Source: Candidatus Electrothrix aestuarii
GTDB lineage: Bacteria; Desulfobacterota; Desulfobulbia; Desulfobulbales; Desulfobulbaceae
Length of the DNA stretch: 64,000 nt
Direction of reading: 5' to 3'
Assembly (NCBI GenBank): GCA_032595685.2
Contig: CP159373.1
Coordinates: 2,822,193-2,886,192, forward strand
A program made the position numbers and the translations under genes. The notes beneath the pieces are model-generated. The model did no database searches and had not been told where the DNA came from. It saw only the letters and a program-made list of their open reading frames with translations. Below, piece after piece: positions 35,701 to 45,014 of the stretch (positions are counted from its first letter, which is position 1; each line of letters starts with the position of its first letter).

Positions 35701-38700
35701 AGGCTGAGCGTGTTCTGGCTAAATATGCCGGGATTCCGCAGAAAAAATTAGCGTCCTACCTGGAACGACGGGGTCGCTTTCTTGGAGGGATGATCCGGGT
35801 GGATCTTGAGAATATGGCTTCTCTGGAGGGAAAGCCTATACTCGAGCCTTATGAACTTCCTGAAACTTCAGAGGCCTCAGAGAGTTTGCAAAAGCACATC
35901 CCTTCCTCTTCTGACCAATCCCTGATTGAGAAGCCGCTTGCAAAAGATGAGTTGCGTGATACTCACCCGTCTCAAGAAAAAGAAGAAAGCCCTGTCACAT
36001 TACTGATTAATCTCATTGAAGAACGAACTGGTTTCCCTCCGGAAAGCCTGTCTATGGATCTGCGCCTGTTGGATGATCTCAATCTTGATTCCATAAAGGC
36101 AGCAGAGTTGATTGCAGAGGCCGCGCATCGTGCTGGTGTGTCAGCAGCGCAGTTGAATATTGCTGAATATGCCAATGCTACCTTGCAAGAGGTGAGCGAT
36201 CTTCTTGGGAAAGAAGATCCATATCCTGATAAACAGGTTGTTCAGGGGGAGTCCTCACGTTATCCTGGCTGGGTTCGTGATTTCACCTTGCAATATCTCC
36301 CCGAGCCTTTGCCTGCTGCACAGCTTGATGGGCAGGAAATATTGCGACAAGGTGAGGAGGTGTTGATTCTCTTTGAGCCTGCTGAGCAGGAGCTTGCAGA
36401 GCAACTGCAACATGCCTTGCAACTTATTACTTCTGAGGTCCAACTTGTTTCTTTTCCAGAGGCACGCCAGTCCCTTGCCTCCCTACTCAACCGCTTTGCC
36501 TGGGTTGTAGCTCTCTTACCGCATCAGGACAAAGATGAAATGCTCGGACAGCAGGGCTTACTTGAGCATGTCACCAGATTGCACACAATCGTTTCTTCTG
36601 CTTTCCACAACACCGCCTCAGAGAATCTCTTATTGGCTGTAGTACAGTTTGCTGATGGTTTTTTTGGTGAAGGGGCTGAGGCCGTGGATAGCAGGCGCTG
36701 TTCAGCCAAGGCCCTGGCTGCCAGTCTTCATCTTGAGCAGCCCTATCTCCGGGTAAGGGTGCTTGATTTTGCACCGCAAGTCCCTGTGGCTCAACTCTGT
36801 GCATCTATAATGGCCGAGTTGCGTACCCCTGGGCAATATGCAGCTGTCGGCTATGCCGCAGATCAGGTTCGCCGGGTTCCTCGTCCTGTATTACGCAATA
36901 TTACGGCTGATCAACCGAGGACCATCCGATGGTCGCCAAAAGATGTGGTGTTGGCGACCGGTGGGGCAAAGGGTATTACAGCGGAATGCGTGTTGGCCTT
37001 TGCCCGTTCCTCCGGGGTCCAGTTAGCCTTGGTCGGCAGTTCTTCTCCAGCACTGCGTAATGAGCAGCATGATGAGATTCTTCACACCTTGAAGCGGGCG
37101 AATGAAGCAGGGCTTTTTGCCCATTATTACCAATGTGATGTCACAGATGCCGAGGCCGTGCGAAGGCTTGTTCATCAGGTTGAAAAAGAGCAGGGAAGAA
37201 TCACCGGCGTTATTCATGGGAGCGCTCTGAATCGACCAGCTGACCTGCGCAGTGTATCAGTTGAGCAGGCCCTGGATGAGATCAGCCCTAAAGTTGTTGG
37301 TGCAATGAATCTCTGTGAGGCCCTGCAGGCCAATCCTCCGCGACTGTTCATGGCCTTTTCTTCTATCATTGGCATATCCGGGATGCGGCATAACGGCTGG
37401 TACGGATTTTCTAATGAGATTTTGCATCGCTTTTTACGGCAATATGCTCAGGCAGAGTCTGCTACGGCTATCCTCAGTATTGCCTATAGCATCTGGGACG
37501 AGGTTGGAATGGGGGTCAGGATGGGCAGCACCTCCTGGCTGGCAAAGATGGGGATAGAGGCTCTGTCTGCTCAACAGGGGACCTCCCATTTTCTTCGGCT
37601 TGCCACCCATGACCCTGGTACGGATCAGGTTGTTGTCACGGCAAGAACAGCAGGCCTGGATACCTTTTTTCCGCAGAGTCCAGCATTGCCGGAAGGATTA
37701 CGTTTTATTGACAAGCTTATGGTCTATCAACCAGGGGTTGAAATTGCCACCAGAACACGGCTGACGCTGGAAGATGATCCCTATATCCGAGATCATTGTT
37801 GGCGCGGAACCTATCTTTTTCCTCTGGTCTTCGGACTTGAGGCAATGGCCCAGGCAGTGCGGGTGATTACCGGGAAGGTCTGTTTTGATACGGTATGCAT
37901 TGAGGATATCGAATTGGCCCGACCTGTCATTATCTCCGAGGAAAAGGGAGAGGAAATAGAGATTCATGCCTTAATATTGGAGCCGGATAATCTCCGCCCT
38001 GGCCTTGCAGTACAGGTGCAGATACGGACAGCGCAGACCGATTTCAGCAGCGAACATTTTTCGGCAACATTTATCTTTCGAGGTGACAGCCCCGCAGCCG
38101 AGCTGGAGGTTCCTGAGCAGCTTGTCCCGCTAGACCTTGATCCCAAGCTTGATCTGTATAAAGAGGACTTGCTTTTTCAAGGACCTTTGTATCAAAGAAT
38201 TCAGAAAATTTTTCAATTGACCTCCATGACCTGTGTTTTTTCAGCAGCAACGAGCGATTCTGCAAATGACTCTGCAAACGATTCTGTAGAAATGGGAGAG
38301 CAGGACTGGATACTCGGGAATCCTTTTCTACGAGATGCCCTCTTGCAATCAGGGCAGCTTCCTCTACCTCAGGATCTCTGCCTCCCCGCTCGTATTCAGT
38401 GCATTGAACGTTTCTCGACAAGTGTCCGTCACCAGGGAATTGTGCTGGGAAAGGCCCTTATTGAAGAGCATACAGATAAATACATTGCAGGAACAGTGAC
38501 CTCCTTTAATGAGCAGGGGCAGGTCTTTGAACGGATGAGTGGTTATCGCGCTCAGATTATTGATCACAGAGAGGGTAATCCGACAGCAGAGGATTTTGTT
38601 TCTCCGGGCCAGCGTGATTACAGCATCATGGAGGAGGAGTTGAAGCAACGAGATGCCCTCTTGCCCTCTCAATGTATGCTCCCCAGGCTCAGTTCAAATT

Positions 38701-40289
38701 TTATTCCGAGACTGCAGAAGCTTGGTCGGGATGAGCGGAGGAAAAAAGAGCTGCCTTTTATCAGAGAGACATTGGCGCCCTTGCTGCATGCCTCTGATGG
38801 TCGTATTGAGATTTCCTGGTCACAGGAAGGGAAGCCCTCTCTGGCTATTCCTACTGACGCAGGGGTGCATTTTTCCCTGAGCCATAATCAGGGGACGATT
38901 ATCTGTACGGCAGGGCGGGGGCCGCAAGGTTGTGATCTTGAAACGGTATCCACGCGCGAAAAAGAAGAATGGCTTGTTTTGCTTGGTGAAGGAAGCAAGT
39001 CTCTTCTTGCCTCTCTGACCAAGCAGGGAGATAGTTTGTCCAGGGCCGGAACCCGGTTGTGGAGCACTCTGGAGGCCCTTTTTAAGGCCTTAGCTCTTCA
39101 CCCTGATGCGGGCATGCTGCGTATTTCCGAGAAACAGGAGGATACGGTGCTTTTTCTTTACGAAGATTTTTGTGTTCTCACCTTTCCTGTGCAGTTAACC
39201 CTGCGTGGCGAGCGAATGTTGGCCTTTGTCATTCCTGAAAAATGTCGTAATATTGCTATCTCTGATCAGGTTCCGGTCTCGGGGAATACCGATGCCTGGC
39301 CGAATAAGGTGGGCAGTTTTACCCATGAGTTTACAACAACTTTTTTAGAGGGCAGGGGGCCAAGCGGGAAGGTCTATTTTACCAATATTCCTGTGTGGAT
39401 GGGGGAGTTGAGAGAACTGGCCTTACTGCCCATAGCTGAGCATCTTGTGCGGGATATGAAAAGCGGGCAATGGGGCATGGTGACAAACAGGTCCTTTTTC
39501 GCTGTTGATCAACTGCTGGATAGCTATGAGGATGTGATTGGTGAGGTTCGTTTGCTGGAAGATACCGATCTGGAAAAATCCTTTCTTTCCTTGGCGTTTA
39601 AGTGGTTCAAGAAACAGGAGGATGGGAGCTTGGTTCAGGCGGTTTCCGGGCGACTCGCGACCACTTGGGTCAAGGTTCAGGGGCATGGCAATGTGCAGGC
39701 GGCGACTTTACCCGAGTATTTTACCTCATACCTGGAAAAGTTGGCTCTCTCTCCTGATGATTCCGAACCTCCGGGGAAGAATAGGCACCCTTTCTTTGCT
39801 CAGGCAACACCGCTCTTCTCAGCAAGTGTTTCAACGAGAAAACAATACATGTTGCAGCAGCAGCAGTTTCTTACTTCCAGGGAGGATTCTAATCTGGTGG
39901 GCAATATTTACTTTTCGAATTACTATGCCTGGCAGGCAAGGGTCCGGGATCGGTATTTGGTGACCCAACTACCTCAGATAGCTTCCCAATATCTTGACAG
40001 GGATTTTGTCTGCGTACATGCAGAGGTTCATCATTTGCAAGAGGCAATGCCTTTTGAGACCATAGAGGTTTCGATGTATCTTTACAAGCTCTTTGAGGAA
40101 GGATTTGTTTTTTATTTTGAATATTATACCATTGATGAGCAGGGAGAGAAAGGACGGAAACTGGCCCACGGGCAGCACGGTGTAGTATGGGCTTCATGCG
40201 TACATCGGAAGCATGGGGAAATTCATCCAGAAAAGATGCCTGAGGAATATTTATGGCATGTCATGGAACAGATAAAGGATGCCGAATGA
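32709..40289 (+). CDS. Enediyne/polyene-type iterative polyketide synthase with fused thioesterases
   Basis: The 2526-residue enzyme has domains in the order of enediyne PKSE proteins. The ketosynthase is at about 1-480, with active Cys in DGACSSS and His in EGHGTGT and GHTKAA. The acyltransferase is at about 615-930 (GFLFPGQGSQ, Ser in GHSLGE). The carrier domain is near 1100-1170 (DLNLDSIK, Ser about 1128). The ketoreductase is at about 1400-1640 (TGGAKGIT). The dehydratase is near 1690-1830 (DHCWRGTYLFP, LFQGPLYQ). A built-in phosphopantetheinyl transferase is near 2050-2170 (GCDLE; WSTLEALFK). Two hotdog domains follow, about 2200-2350 (GKVYFTNIPVWMGELREL) and 2390-2526 (NLVGNIYFSNYYAWQARVRD). 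The second matches the normally separate enediyne thioesterase. ATG 32709 follows AAGG. Enediyne tailoring genes are absent, so a polyene is likelier. Confidence 0.9.
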   Translation: MNSPLIAIIGMACHYPGAQDLLTFWENILTRRRQFRPLPDSRLPASQYYDADPAAPDKTYCRKAGLIDGLHFDPAKYRIPRSTFDSADIVHWLALKVALASLDDAGFKKESVPKEKTGVVLGNTLTGEYSRSEGLRLRWPFVRRVLEKTAQEKGLSVEQSAELLRTAEAYYKSVFTPITEDTLAGALSNTIAGRICNYLDLHGGGYTVDGACSSSIIAAATAATHLVNGDLDLALAGGVDISLDTFELVGFAKTAALTNEDMRVYDRRAKGFIPGEGCGFVVMKRLEDAVADGDYVYAVLHGWGISSDGKGGLTAPNAQGQAKALQRAYERAAWDIHDLDFIEGHGTGTAVGDKIELEGIALAMDTMNAMNTEGEVGARDPMSDVPQQEDARPLRRCGITSLKSLIGHTKAASGIGALIKTVIALNQRILPPLANCFDPNPVFAGKARDLYPLLHGEICSPRSVLRAGVSGMGFGGINSHLALASGDPPSPKLIPAVREQKLLADYQYTELFIFSAPTVKDLLARVQAAEDLARNICEGERADLAAHFAALYGQEKSCGPVRAAVTAGTPEALLNALAEIGRILRTSPLQAQQMIVRPKSGVCIGNDVQEHRLGFLFPGQGSQRINMGYRLVQRYDWAEQLVRKMEKVLAWPEGQQLSDFIFYPLERAHGPAQIAGWRKQLKQTEIAQPALCLVSILRLRQLERLGIRPDAVGGHSLGELTAFYAAGAYSSEELIRFAALRGQAMSPGLEQAGTMAGLACSATRAQALLDKGKGYAVVANKNSPSQTVISGEASCIEWVCRYAEEQGIQAIPLPVANAFHSRFVRQAAQVLAESRILPEYPPKITTALFSGLQGGRIDAECNLWQHFAEQVVSPVDFITLVQDMSKDCDLLLEVGPGKVLSGLARTIIAASNEEDVPSCFPLETEPEQDKDLHHFLARYFVQGGNVKWQALYEDRLIRPFTPVDERVFLTNPCERPFPEQEEGLASPLFSSGLLGGGKAERVLAKYAGIPQKKLASYLERRGRFLGGMIRVDLENMASLEGKPILEPYELPETSEASESLQKHIPSSSDQSLIEKPLAKDELRDTHPSQEKEESPVTLLINLIEERTGFPPESLSMDLRLLDDLNLDSIKAAELIAEAAHRAGVSAAQLNIAEYANATLQEVSDLLGKEDPYPDKQVVQGESSRYPGWVRDFTLQYLPEPLPAAQLDGQEILRQGEEVLILFEPAEQELAEQLQHALQLITSEVQLVSFPEARQSLASLLNRFAWVVALLPHQDKDEMLGQQGLLEHVTRLHTIVSSAFHNTASENLLLAVVQFADGFFGEGAEAVDSRRCSAKALAASLHLEQPYLRVRVLDFAPQVPVAQLCASIMAELRTPGQYAAVGYAADQVRRVPRPVLRNITADQPRTIRWSPKDVVLATGGAKGITAECVLAFARSSGVQLALVGSSSPALRNEQHDEILHTLKRANEAGLFAHYYQCDVTDAEAVRRLVHQVEKEQGRITGVIHGSALNRPADLRSVSVEQALDEISPKVVGAMNLCEALQANPPRLFMAFSSIIGISGMRHNGWYGFSNEILHRFLRQYAQAESATAILSIAYSIWDEVGMGVRMGSTSWLAKMGIEALSAQQGTSHFLRLATHDPGTDQVVVTARTAGLDTFFPQSPALPEGLRFIDKLMVYQPGVEIATRTRLTLEDDPYIRDHCWRGTYLFPLVFGLEAMAQAVRVITGKVCFDTVCIEDIELARPVIISEEKGEEIEIHALILEPDNLRPGLAVQVQIRTAQTDFSSEHFSATFIFRGDSPAAELEVPEQLVPLDLDPKLDLYKEDLLFQGPLYQRIQKIFQLTSMTCVFSAATSDSANDSANDSVEMGEQDWILGNPFLRDALLQSGQLPLPQDLCLPARIQCIERFSTSVRHQGIVLGKALIEEHTDKYIAGTVTSFNEQGQVFERMSGYRAQIIDHREGNPTAEDFVSPGQRDYSIMEEELKQRDALLPSQCMLPRLSSNFIPRLQKLGRDERRKKELPFIRETLAPLLHASDGRIEISWSQEGKPSLAIPTDAGVHFSLSHNQGTIICTAGRGPQGCDLETVSTREKEEWLVLLGEGSKSLLASLTKQGDSLSRAGTRLWSTLEALFKALALHPDAGMLRISEKQEDTVLFLYEDFCVLTFPVQLTLRGERMLAFVIPEKCRNIAISDQVPVSGNTDAWPNKVGSFTHEFTTTFLEGRGPSGKVYFTNIPVWMGELRELALLPIAEHLVRDMKSGQWGMVTNRSFFAVDQLLDSYEDVIGEVRLLEDTDLEKSFLSLAFKWFKKQEDGSLVQAVSGRLATTWVKVQGHGNVQAATLPEYFTSYLEKLALSPDDSEPPGKNRHPFFAQATPLFSASVSTRKQYMLQQQQFLTSREDSNLVGNIYFSNYYAWQARVRDRYLVTQLPQIASQYLDRDFVCVHAEVHHLQEAMPFETIEVSMYLYKLFEEGFVFYFEYYTIDEQGEKGRKLAHGQHGVVWASCVHRKHGEIHPEKMPEEYLWHVMEQIKDAE

Positions 40290-42229
40290 CAAGCAGTCCT
40301 GAAGAAACCCTCCAGCAGGTCTTTGGTTTTGAGAGCTTTCTGCCAGGTCAGGAGCAGGTTATTTCTGCTGTCTTGGCCGGTCGTTCTGCCCTGGCCATTT
40401 TTCCCACAGGGCAGGGAAAGAGCCTCTGCTACCAGTTGCCAGCTCTTCATCTTCCCGGTTTGACCCTTGTGGTCTCGCCGCTCATGGCCCTGATGAAGGA
40501 TCAGGTGGATTTTCTGGTCAGGAAAGGGATTCCTGCTGCCCGCCTGGATTCCTCTCTGGATTTCAATCAGGTCAATGCCGTCTATGAGCAACTGCAAGAG
40601 AATGCATTGAAGTTGCTCTATGTCGCCCCGGAGCGTTTTGCTAATGAACGCTTTGTGGGGCTGGTTTCCCGGCTTCACCTCTCCCTGCTGGTCATTGATG
40701 AGGCCCATTGCATCTCCGAATGGGGACATAACTTCCGTCCTGATTATCTCAAGCTGGCTGAATTAGCTCAGACCTTTGCCGTGCCTTCTGTCCTGAGCCT
40801 GACTGCCACCGCCACGCCTCAGGTGGCAGCAGATATTTGCCGAAGTTTTACCATTGCAGAGGCAGATTGTGTCCAGACTGGATTTTATCGCCCAAATCTT
40901 ACTCTATGCTTTGAGCCTGCTGATGAGCCGGATCAGGCCTTGGTGCGTTGCCTGCACGATCTGCATAAGCAGCAGGAGAGCGGGGCTTTAGGGCCGAGTA
41001 TTGTCTACGTGACCCAACAGGAGACCGCAATGCGGGTGGCGCAGCTGCTTGCCAAGGCAGGCTTTTCAGTCAAACCGTATCATGCCGGTATAAAGGACGA
41101 GCAGCGCCAGGAAATCCAGGATTGGTTTATGAGTTCGGATGAGGCCATTGTGGTTGCCACCATTGCCTTTGGCATGGGGATTGACAAAAGTAATATCCGC
41201 TCGGTTATTCATTATAATCTGCCAAAGAGCCTGGAAAATTATTCCCAGGAAATTGGCAGGGCAGGGCGAGACGGTCTGCCATCAAACTGTGTTCTGCTTG
41301 GTAACGGTGCAGATTTGCATGTGCTGGAGAATTTTGTCTATGGTGACACCCCGGAGCCGGAGCATGTGCGGGCCTTTGTCGATCATATACTCGGGCAGGA
41401 GCTCGTCTTCTCCTGCTCTGTCTATGATCTTTCCGGGCAGTTTGATATGCGGCCCCTGGTGGTAAAGACCCTGCTCACCTATTTGGAGCTTGAAGGAGTG
41501 CTACAATCCACAGGACCTTTCTATAGTAGCTATTCGTTCAAACCCTTGCGGCCTTCTGCGGAAATTCTTCCTCGTTTTGATCCAGAGCGGCAGGCTTTTC
41601 TGACAAAACTTCTCTCCTGTGCAGTTCAACAGAAGGTGTGGTTCTCTATAGATCTTGACGAGGCAGCACAGCGGACCAGTAGCCCCAGAAAACGGGTAAT
41701 TGCGGCCCTTGATTATCTGGAACAGCAGGGGGATTTGCAGCTCAAGGTCAGTGGGGCGCGTCTTGGTTTTAGGAGACCGGCGGCTGGACAAGGGGATATT
41801 GGCGCGCTCAAGGATGGGCTCGTGCAACGTTTTGCGCAACGTGAACGGAGCGACCTGGGGCGTTTGGGACTGGTACTTGATTTAGTCAATCATGCCGGAT
41901 GCAAGACCTCTTTCCTGCTGCGATATTTTGGTGAGGAACCAGCAACAGACTGTGGGCATTGCTCGTTTTGTCTGCAAGGAGAAAATGCCTTGATCAGCGC
42001 TAAGACGCAAGGGGCCGTCGTGGAGCAAGAGCAGCTGATTGATATCTTGCAGCAGCTACGTGAGGAATACCCTCAGGCCTTGGGGAGCCCACGGCAGGTG
42101 ACCCGCTTTCTTTGTGGATTATCATCACCTGGTTTGACCAGGACCAAGTTGAGCAAACATAAGCTGTTCGGAAACTTGGAACAGTATCCTTTTGCAGCGG
42201 TTATGGAGTGGGTTAACGCTCATCTTTGA
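40286..42229 (+). CDS. recQ: RecQ-family ATP-dependent DNA helicase
   Basis: The 647-residue helicase has Walker A TGQGKSLCYQLPAL, the box II DEAH in VIDEAHCISEWGHNFRPDY, and motif VI QEIGRAGRDGLP. A winged-helix region (about 400-520) is followed by a zinc-type cysteine set (DCGHCSFC, near 560), the reverse of the order in E. coli RecQ, and then a short C-terminal helical domain. The start ATG overlaps the polyketide synthase stop (ATGA), so translation is coupled to that unrelated gene, a product of gene packing rather than shared function. It converges with the histidine kinase, leaving three bases between stops. Confidence 0.94.
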   Translation: MTSSPEETLQQVFGFESFLPGQEQVISAVLAGRSALAIFPTGQGKSLCYQLPALHLPGLTLVVSPLMALMKDQVDFLVRKGIPAARLDSSLDFNQVNAVYEQLQENALKLLYVAPERFANERFVGLVSRLHLSLLVIDEAHCISEWGHNFRPDYLKLAELAQTFAVPSVLSLTATATPQVAADICRSFTIAEADCVQTGFYRPNLTLCFEPADEPDQALVRCLHDLHKQQESGALGPSIVYVTQQETAMRVAQLLAKAGFSVKPYHAGIKDEQRQEIQDWFMSSDEAIVVATIAFGMGIDKSNIRSVIHYNLPKSLENYSQEIGRAGRDGLPSNCVLLGNGADLHVLENFVYGDTPEPEHVRAFVDHILGQELVFSCSVYDLSGQFDMRPLVVKTLLTYLELEGVLQSTGPFYSSYSFKPLRPSAEILPRFDPERQAFLTKLLSCAVQQKVWFSIDLDEAAQRTSSPRKRVIAALDYLEQQGDLQLKVSGARLGFRRPAAGQGDIGALKDGLVQRFAQRERSDLGRLGLVLDLVNHAGCKTSFLLRYFGEEPATDCGHCSFCLQGENALISAKTQGAVVEQEQLIDILQQLREEYPQALGSPRQVTRFLCGLSSPGLTRTKLSKHKLFGNLEQYPFAAVMEWVNAHL

Positions 42230-42232
42230 GCC

Positions 42233-43717
42233 CTACACTCGCTCGGTATACAGGGTGTCGGGGAACTCTATGATGCAGGTTACGCCCTGCTCAGAGATGA
42301 AGCGGACCGTTCCTTGGAGCTGTTGTTCTCCTATGGCCAGGATGGTTCGAAGACCTAAGGTGGTTTGCCCCCGAAAATCAAAGTCCAGAGGTACTCCTAC
42401 ACCATCATCAGCAACAGTGACTTCTATGTTGCCTGCCGTATTGCGAAGCACCTGGACAGAGATTAGCCCTTGTTGTTTGTCGGGGAAGGCATATTTCAGG
42501 GCATTGGAGAGCAATTCATTGACGATCAGGCCGCAGGGGATTGCCGTATCAAGCAGTAAGAACAGGGATTCACTTTCCAGCTTGAGGGAGACATTATGGG
42601 CTGCCGGAGAATGGCTTTGGATGATCAGGTTGGCGAGCTCCTGGAGATAGTCCTTCAGGGCGATGCGTGAAAGATCATGGGATTGGTAGAGCTTCTGGTG
42701 TACCAAGGAGATGGTTAAGATCCGCTGTTCAGTATCTGTGACGAGCTTTTGCACCTGCTCGTTATCAGGCATTGTGGCTGCTTGCAGGACAAGCATGGAG
42801 CGGATGACCTGGAGGGTGTTCTTGGTGCGATGATAGAGCTCACGTAAGAGGATGTCTTTTTCTTCAATGGTTGCCCGTAAGTTGTTCATAGCCTCTTTGC
42901 GGGCTGTAATATCACGGACAAAAATAACAAAAAAGCCGTTTTCAACTTCTACGTACTGTGTGCTGACCTCCACATCATAGAGCGTGCCGTCCTTATGCCG
43001 GTGCTGTGTCTCAAAGCGATCATAGCCTTTGTCAAGGATCTCCTGGGTTTTATCTGCAATTTCATCCGATGTCATGATGCCATCTATTTCCAGGACACGC
43101 ATAGAGTATAGCTCTTCTTTGCTGTATCCGCTCATCTGGCAATAGGCATCGTTAATTTCCAGAATTTCCCCTTGCATATTTGTTATCCAGAATCCATCAA
43201 TGGATGTTTCGAGAATCGACCTATATCGTTTTTCTTCTCGTAAGAGGGCTTCCTGGTTTTGCTTGCGTTCCGTGATGTCGCGTACCACCGCAATGAGGCA
43301 TCCTTGTTCGTCAAGAATGGATTTTTTTAAGTTTACCTCCACCCAAAAAAGTGTGCCGTCTTTTTTCTTGCTCTGCCATTGGAAGATCTGTGGTTCTCCC
43401 TGGATTGCCTTCTGGATGTAGGTCAGGGCTTCAGCCTGACTGTACGGTGGAATGCCCGTGCTGAGCGCGTTGACATCCATTTGGAGGATTTCTTCTTTTG
43501 TGTAGCCGTAGAGTTCTGCTGTTTTCTCATTGACGTCGATAAAACTACCGTCCTTCATGTCATGAATGATGATGGCATCGTTTACCGCGTTGAAGATGGT
43601 GCGATAATTATCTATGGATTTGCCCAGTTCATTCTGTGTTTCCTCACACTCTGATTTTTCCTGTTCTAACTTCTGGATCCTTCTTTCAAGTTCCTCGTAG
43701 ATAGGCTCTGTTGGCAT
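42233..43717 (-). CDS. Cytoplasmic PAS-PAS histidine kinase (HisKA_2 type)
   Basis: About 494 residues. An N-terminal helix (EELERRIQKLEQEKSECEE) leads into two PAS/PAC modules (FNAVNDAIIIHDM and ILETSIDGFWITNM, each ending in DIT). The phosphoacceptor region LLRELYHRTKNTLQVIRSML is of the HisKA_2/HWE type, and the ATP-binding domain has NELLSNALKYAFP and DDGVGVP. No membrane segment is present, so it senses an internal signal. ATG 43717 matches the start of the helix, but the frame runs up to GTG 43807; the start is uncertain. No response regulator is adjacent. Confidence 0.9.
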   Translation of the reverse strand: MPTEPIYEELERRIQKLEQEKSECEETQNELGKSIDNYRTIFNAVNDAIIIHDMKDGSFIDVNEKTAELYGYTKEEILQMDVNALSTGIPPYSQAEALTYIQKAIQGEPQIFQWQSKKKDGTLFWVEVNLKKSILDEQGCLIAVVRDITERKQNQEALLREEKRYRSILETSIDGFWITNMQGEILEINDAYCQMSGYSKEELYSMRVLEIDGIMTSDEIADKTQEILDKGYDRFETQHRHKDGTLYDVEVSTQYVEVENGFFVIFVRDITARKEAMNNLRATIEEKDILLRELYHRTKNTLQVIRSMLVLQAATMPDNEQVQKLVTDTEQRILTISLVHQKLYQSHDLSRIALKDYLQELANLIIQSHSPAAHNVSLKLESESLFLLLDTAIPCGLIVNELLSNALKYAFPDKQQGLISVQVLRNTAGNIEVTVADDGVGVPLDFDFRGQTTLGLRTILAIGEQQLQGTVRFISEQGVTCIIEFPDTLYTERV

Positions 43718-43853
43718 GGTGGGTACCTGTTCATCATAACGAAGTGGAGAGAGGAAAGGGGAACTCTTCCTGTAGATACCAAGATCAAGTTTGAACGGCG
43801 CTTCCACTTGATTTGATACAGCATCAACGCGGTAAAACGACTTCGCGATTTTA

Positions 43854-45014
43854 TTAATAAATCGCGTAAGGATTTATTACAATGTCATGTACTTCCTTGT
43901 CAAGATGCAGTCGCTGAATAATCTGGCCGTAGATATTCAATGACCTCGATTTCCCGATGTTCTTCTCGTACTCCCTTGCGTGGGCAGGCGAGAGATCCTT
44001 GATCCCCATTGTCACGATGCGGATGGGCTGGTCAATATGTTCAGACAGGGGGTGGGTATAGGAAAGAACAAAGGCCCCGCTTTCATCCTGTTGGATGAGA
44101 AAATCACCGTGCATAAGGACTTCTGCTTGCTGGAAGTTCATGTCGCTGAGGCGCTGAATCACTGCCTGGGCCGAGGTTATCTTTACCTGCGGCTGTTCCT
44201 CCTCTCTTCCTTTCCGTTTATGGGAGTCTTTTTTTTGGATCGCCCTGAGTTTTTTGTGGATAGAGGCCATCTTTTCCTGTCGTCTCTCCTCGGCTGTTTT
44301 TGCATGAGGGGCTGCGGCGTCCTGTTGCTCTCCCTGTATCTCTTTTTCGATAGCCTGTTTGGTCGGGGCAGTGATGTCCTCAGGCTCAATAAGCTCGCAA
44401 CCGATCACTGCCCGCCCTGTAACAAGTTGTGGTAAGAGGGCCTTGTAGACCTGGCCTATAGTCAGTGACTGGCCGATTAAGGCATTCAGAACCCTTTTGA
44501 TGTCCTGCCTGCCGAATTCACCTCCTAAGGCTTCAAAGACTTTTTCTTCCAGGCTTTCGCTGTTTTTTTCGATGATGGCAATCTGTTGAGCGAGCTGATT
44601 TTTTGCATCTTTGGCAGCATTTTCTCTGATGCGGGCCTCGTTGATATAATGAAAATCAGGTGATGCTGGGCTCTTGGCCAGCTTGAGGAAATATTGCTTA
44701 CGGGCTGCATGGGCTTGGCCTGTAAAATCTTCCTCCTGCTCTGTTTCTGTCTGCTGAAAACGGATCAGAATCTGTTGCCAGTGGTCCTGGAGTGCTCCAG
44801 TGACTCCAGGAAGCCGCTCGTAGAGCGGGGTTTCTTCTTTGTTTAAGTCCTCCAGCATGCAGACCAGCTTTTCAGGGCGGATATCCTTGGGAGCAATGCT
44901 TTCGGCAACAGGCTGGCCCCGGTAGAGGTCCGTGATATTTTTTGATCCCTTTTGTGGATACCATAATGTCTCGGGTAAGTCTTCTATTTTTGAGATTATT
45001 TTTGGAGAGTTCAT
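43854..45014 (-). CDS. Hypothetical charged, helical protein
   Basis: I do not recognise this 386-residue protein. It is rich in Gln, Glu and Lys, with long helical stretches (about 85-160, and 235-270 with AEERRQEKMASIHKK) and a more compact C-terminal part (IVTMGIKDLSPAHAREYEKN, HDIVINPYAIY). No signal peptide, membrane segment or catalytic motif is obvious. It lies upstream of the histidine kinase on the same strand with a 136-base gap. Confidence 0.7.
   Translation of the reverse strand: MNSPKIISKIEDLPETLWYPQKGSKNITDLYRGQPVAESIAPKDIRPEKLVCMLEDLNKEETPLYERLPGVTGALQDHWQQILIRFQQTETEQEEDFTGQAHAARKQYFLKLAKSPASPDFHYINEARIRENAAKDAKNQLAQQIAIIEKNSESLEEKVFEALGGEFGRQDIKRVLNALIGQSLTIGQVYKALLPQLVTGRAVIGCELIEPEDITAPTKQAIEKEIQGEQQDAAAPHAKTAEERRQEKMASIHKKLRAIQKKDSHKRKGREEEQPQVKITSAQAVIQRLSDMNFQQAEVLMHGDFLIQQDESGAFVLSYTHPLSEHIDQPIRIVTMGIKDLSPAHAREYEKNIGKSRSLNIYGQIIQRLHLDKEVHDIVINPYAIY

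Noticed and set aside
32709..40289. A polyunsaturated fatty acid (PfaA-type) synthase.
   Set aside because: It has one carrier domain rather than a tandem row, the built-in phosphopantetheinyl transferase, and the PKSE-type thioesterase motif, which fit the enediyne/polyene class better.
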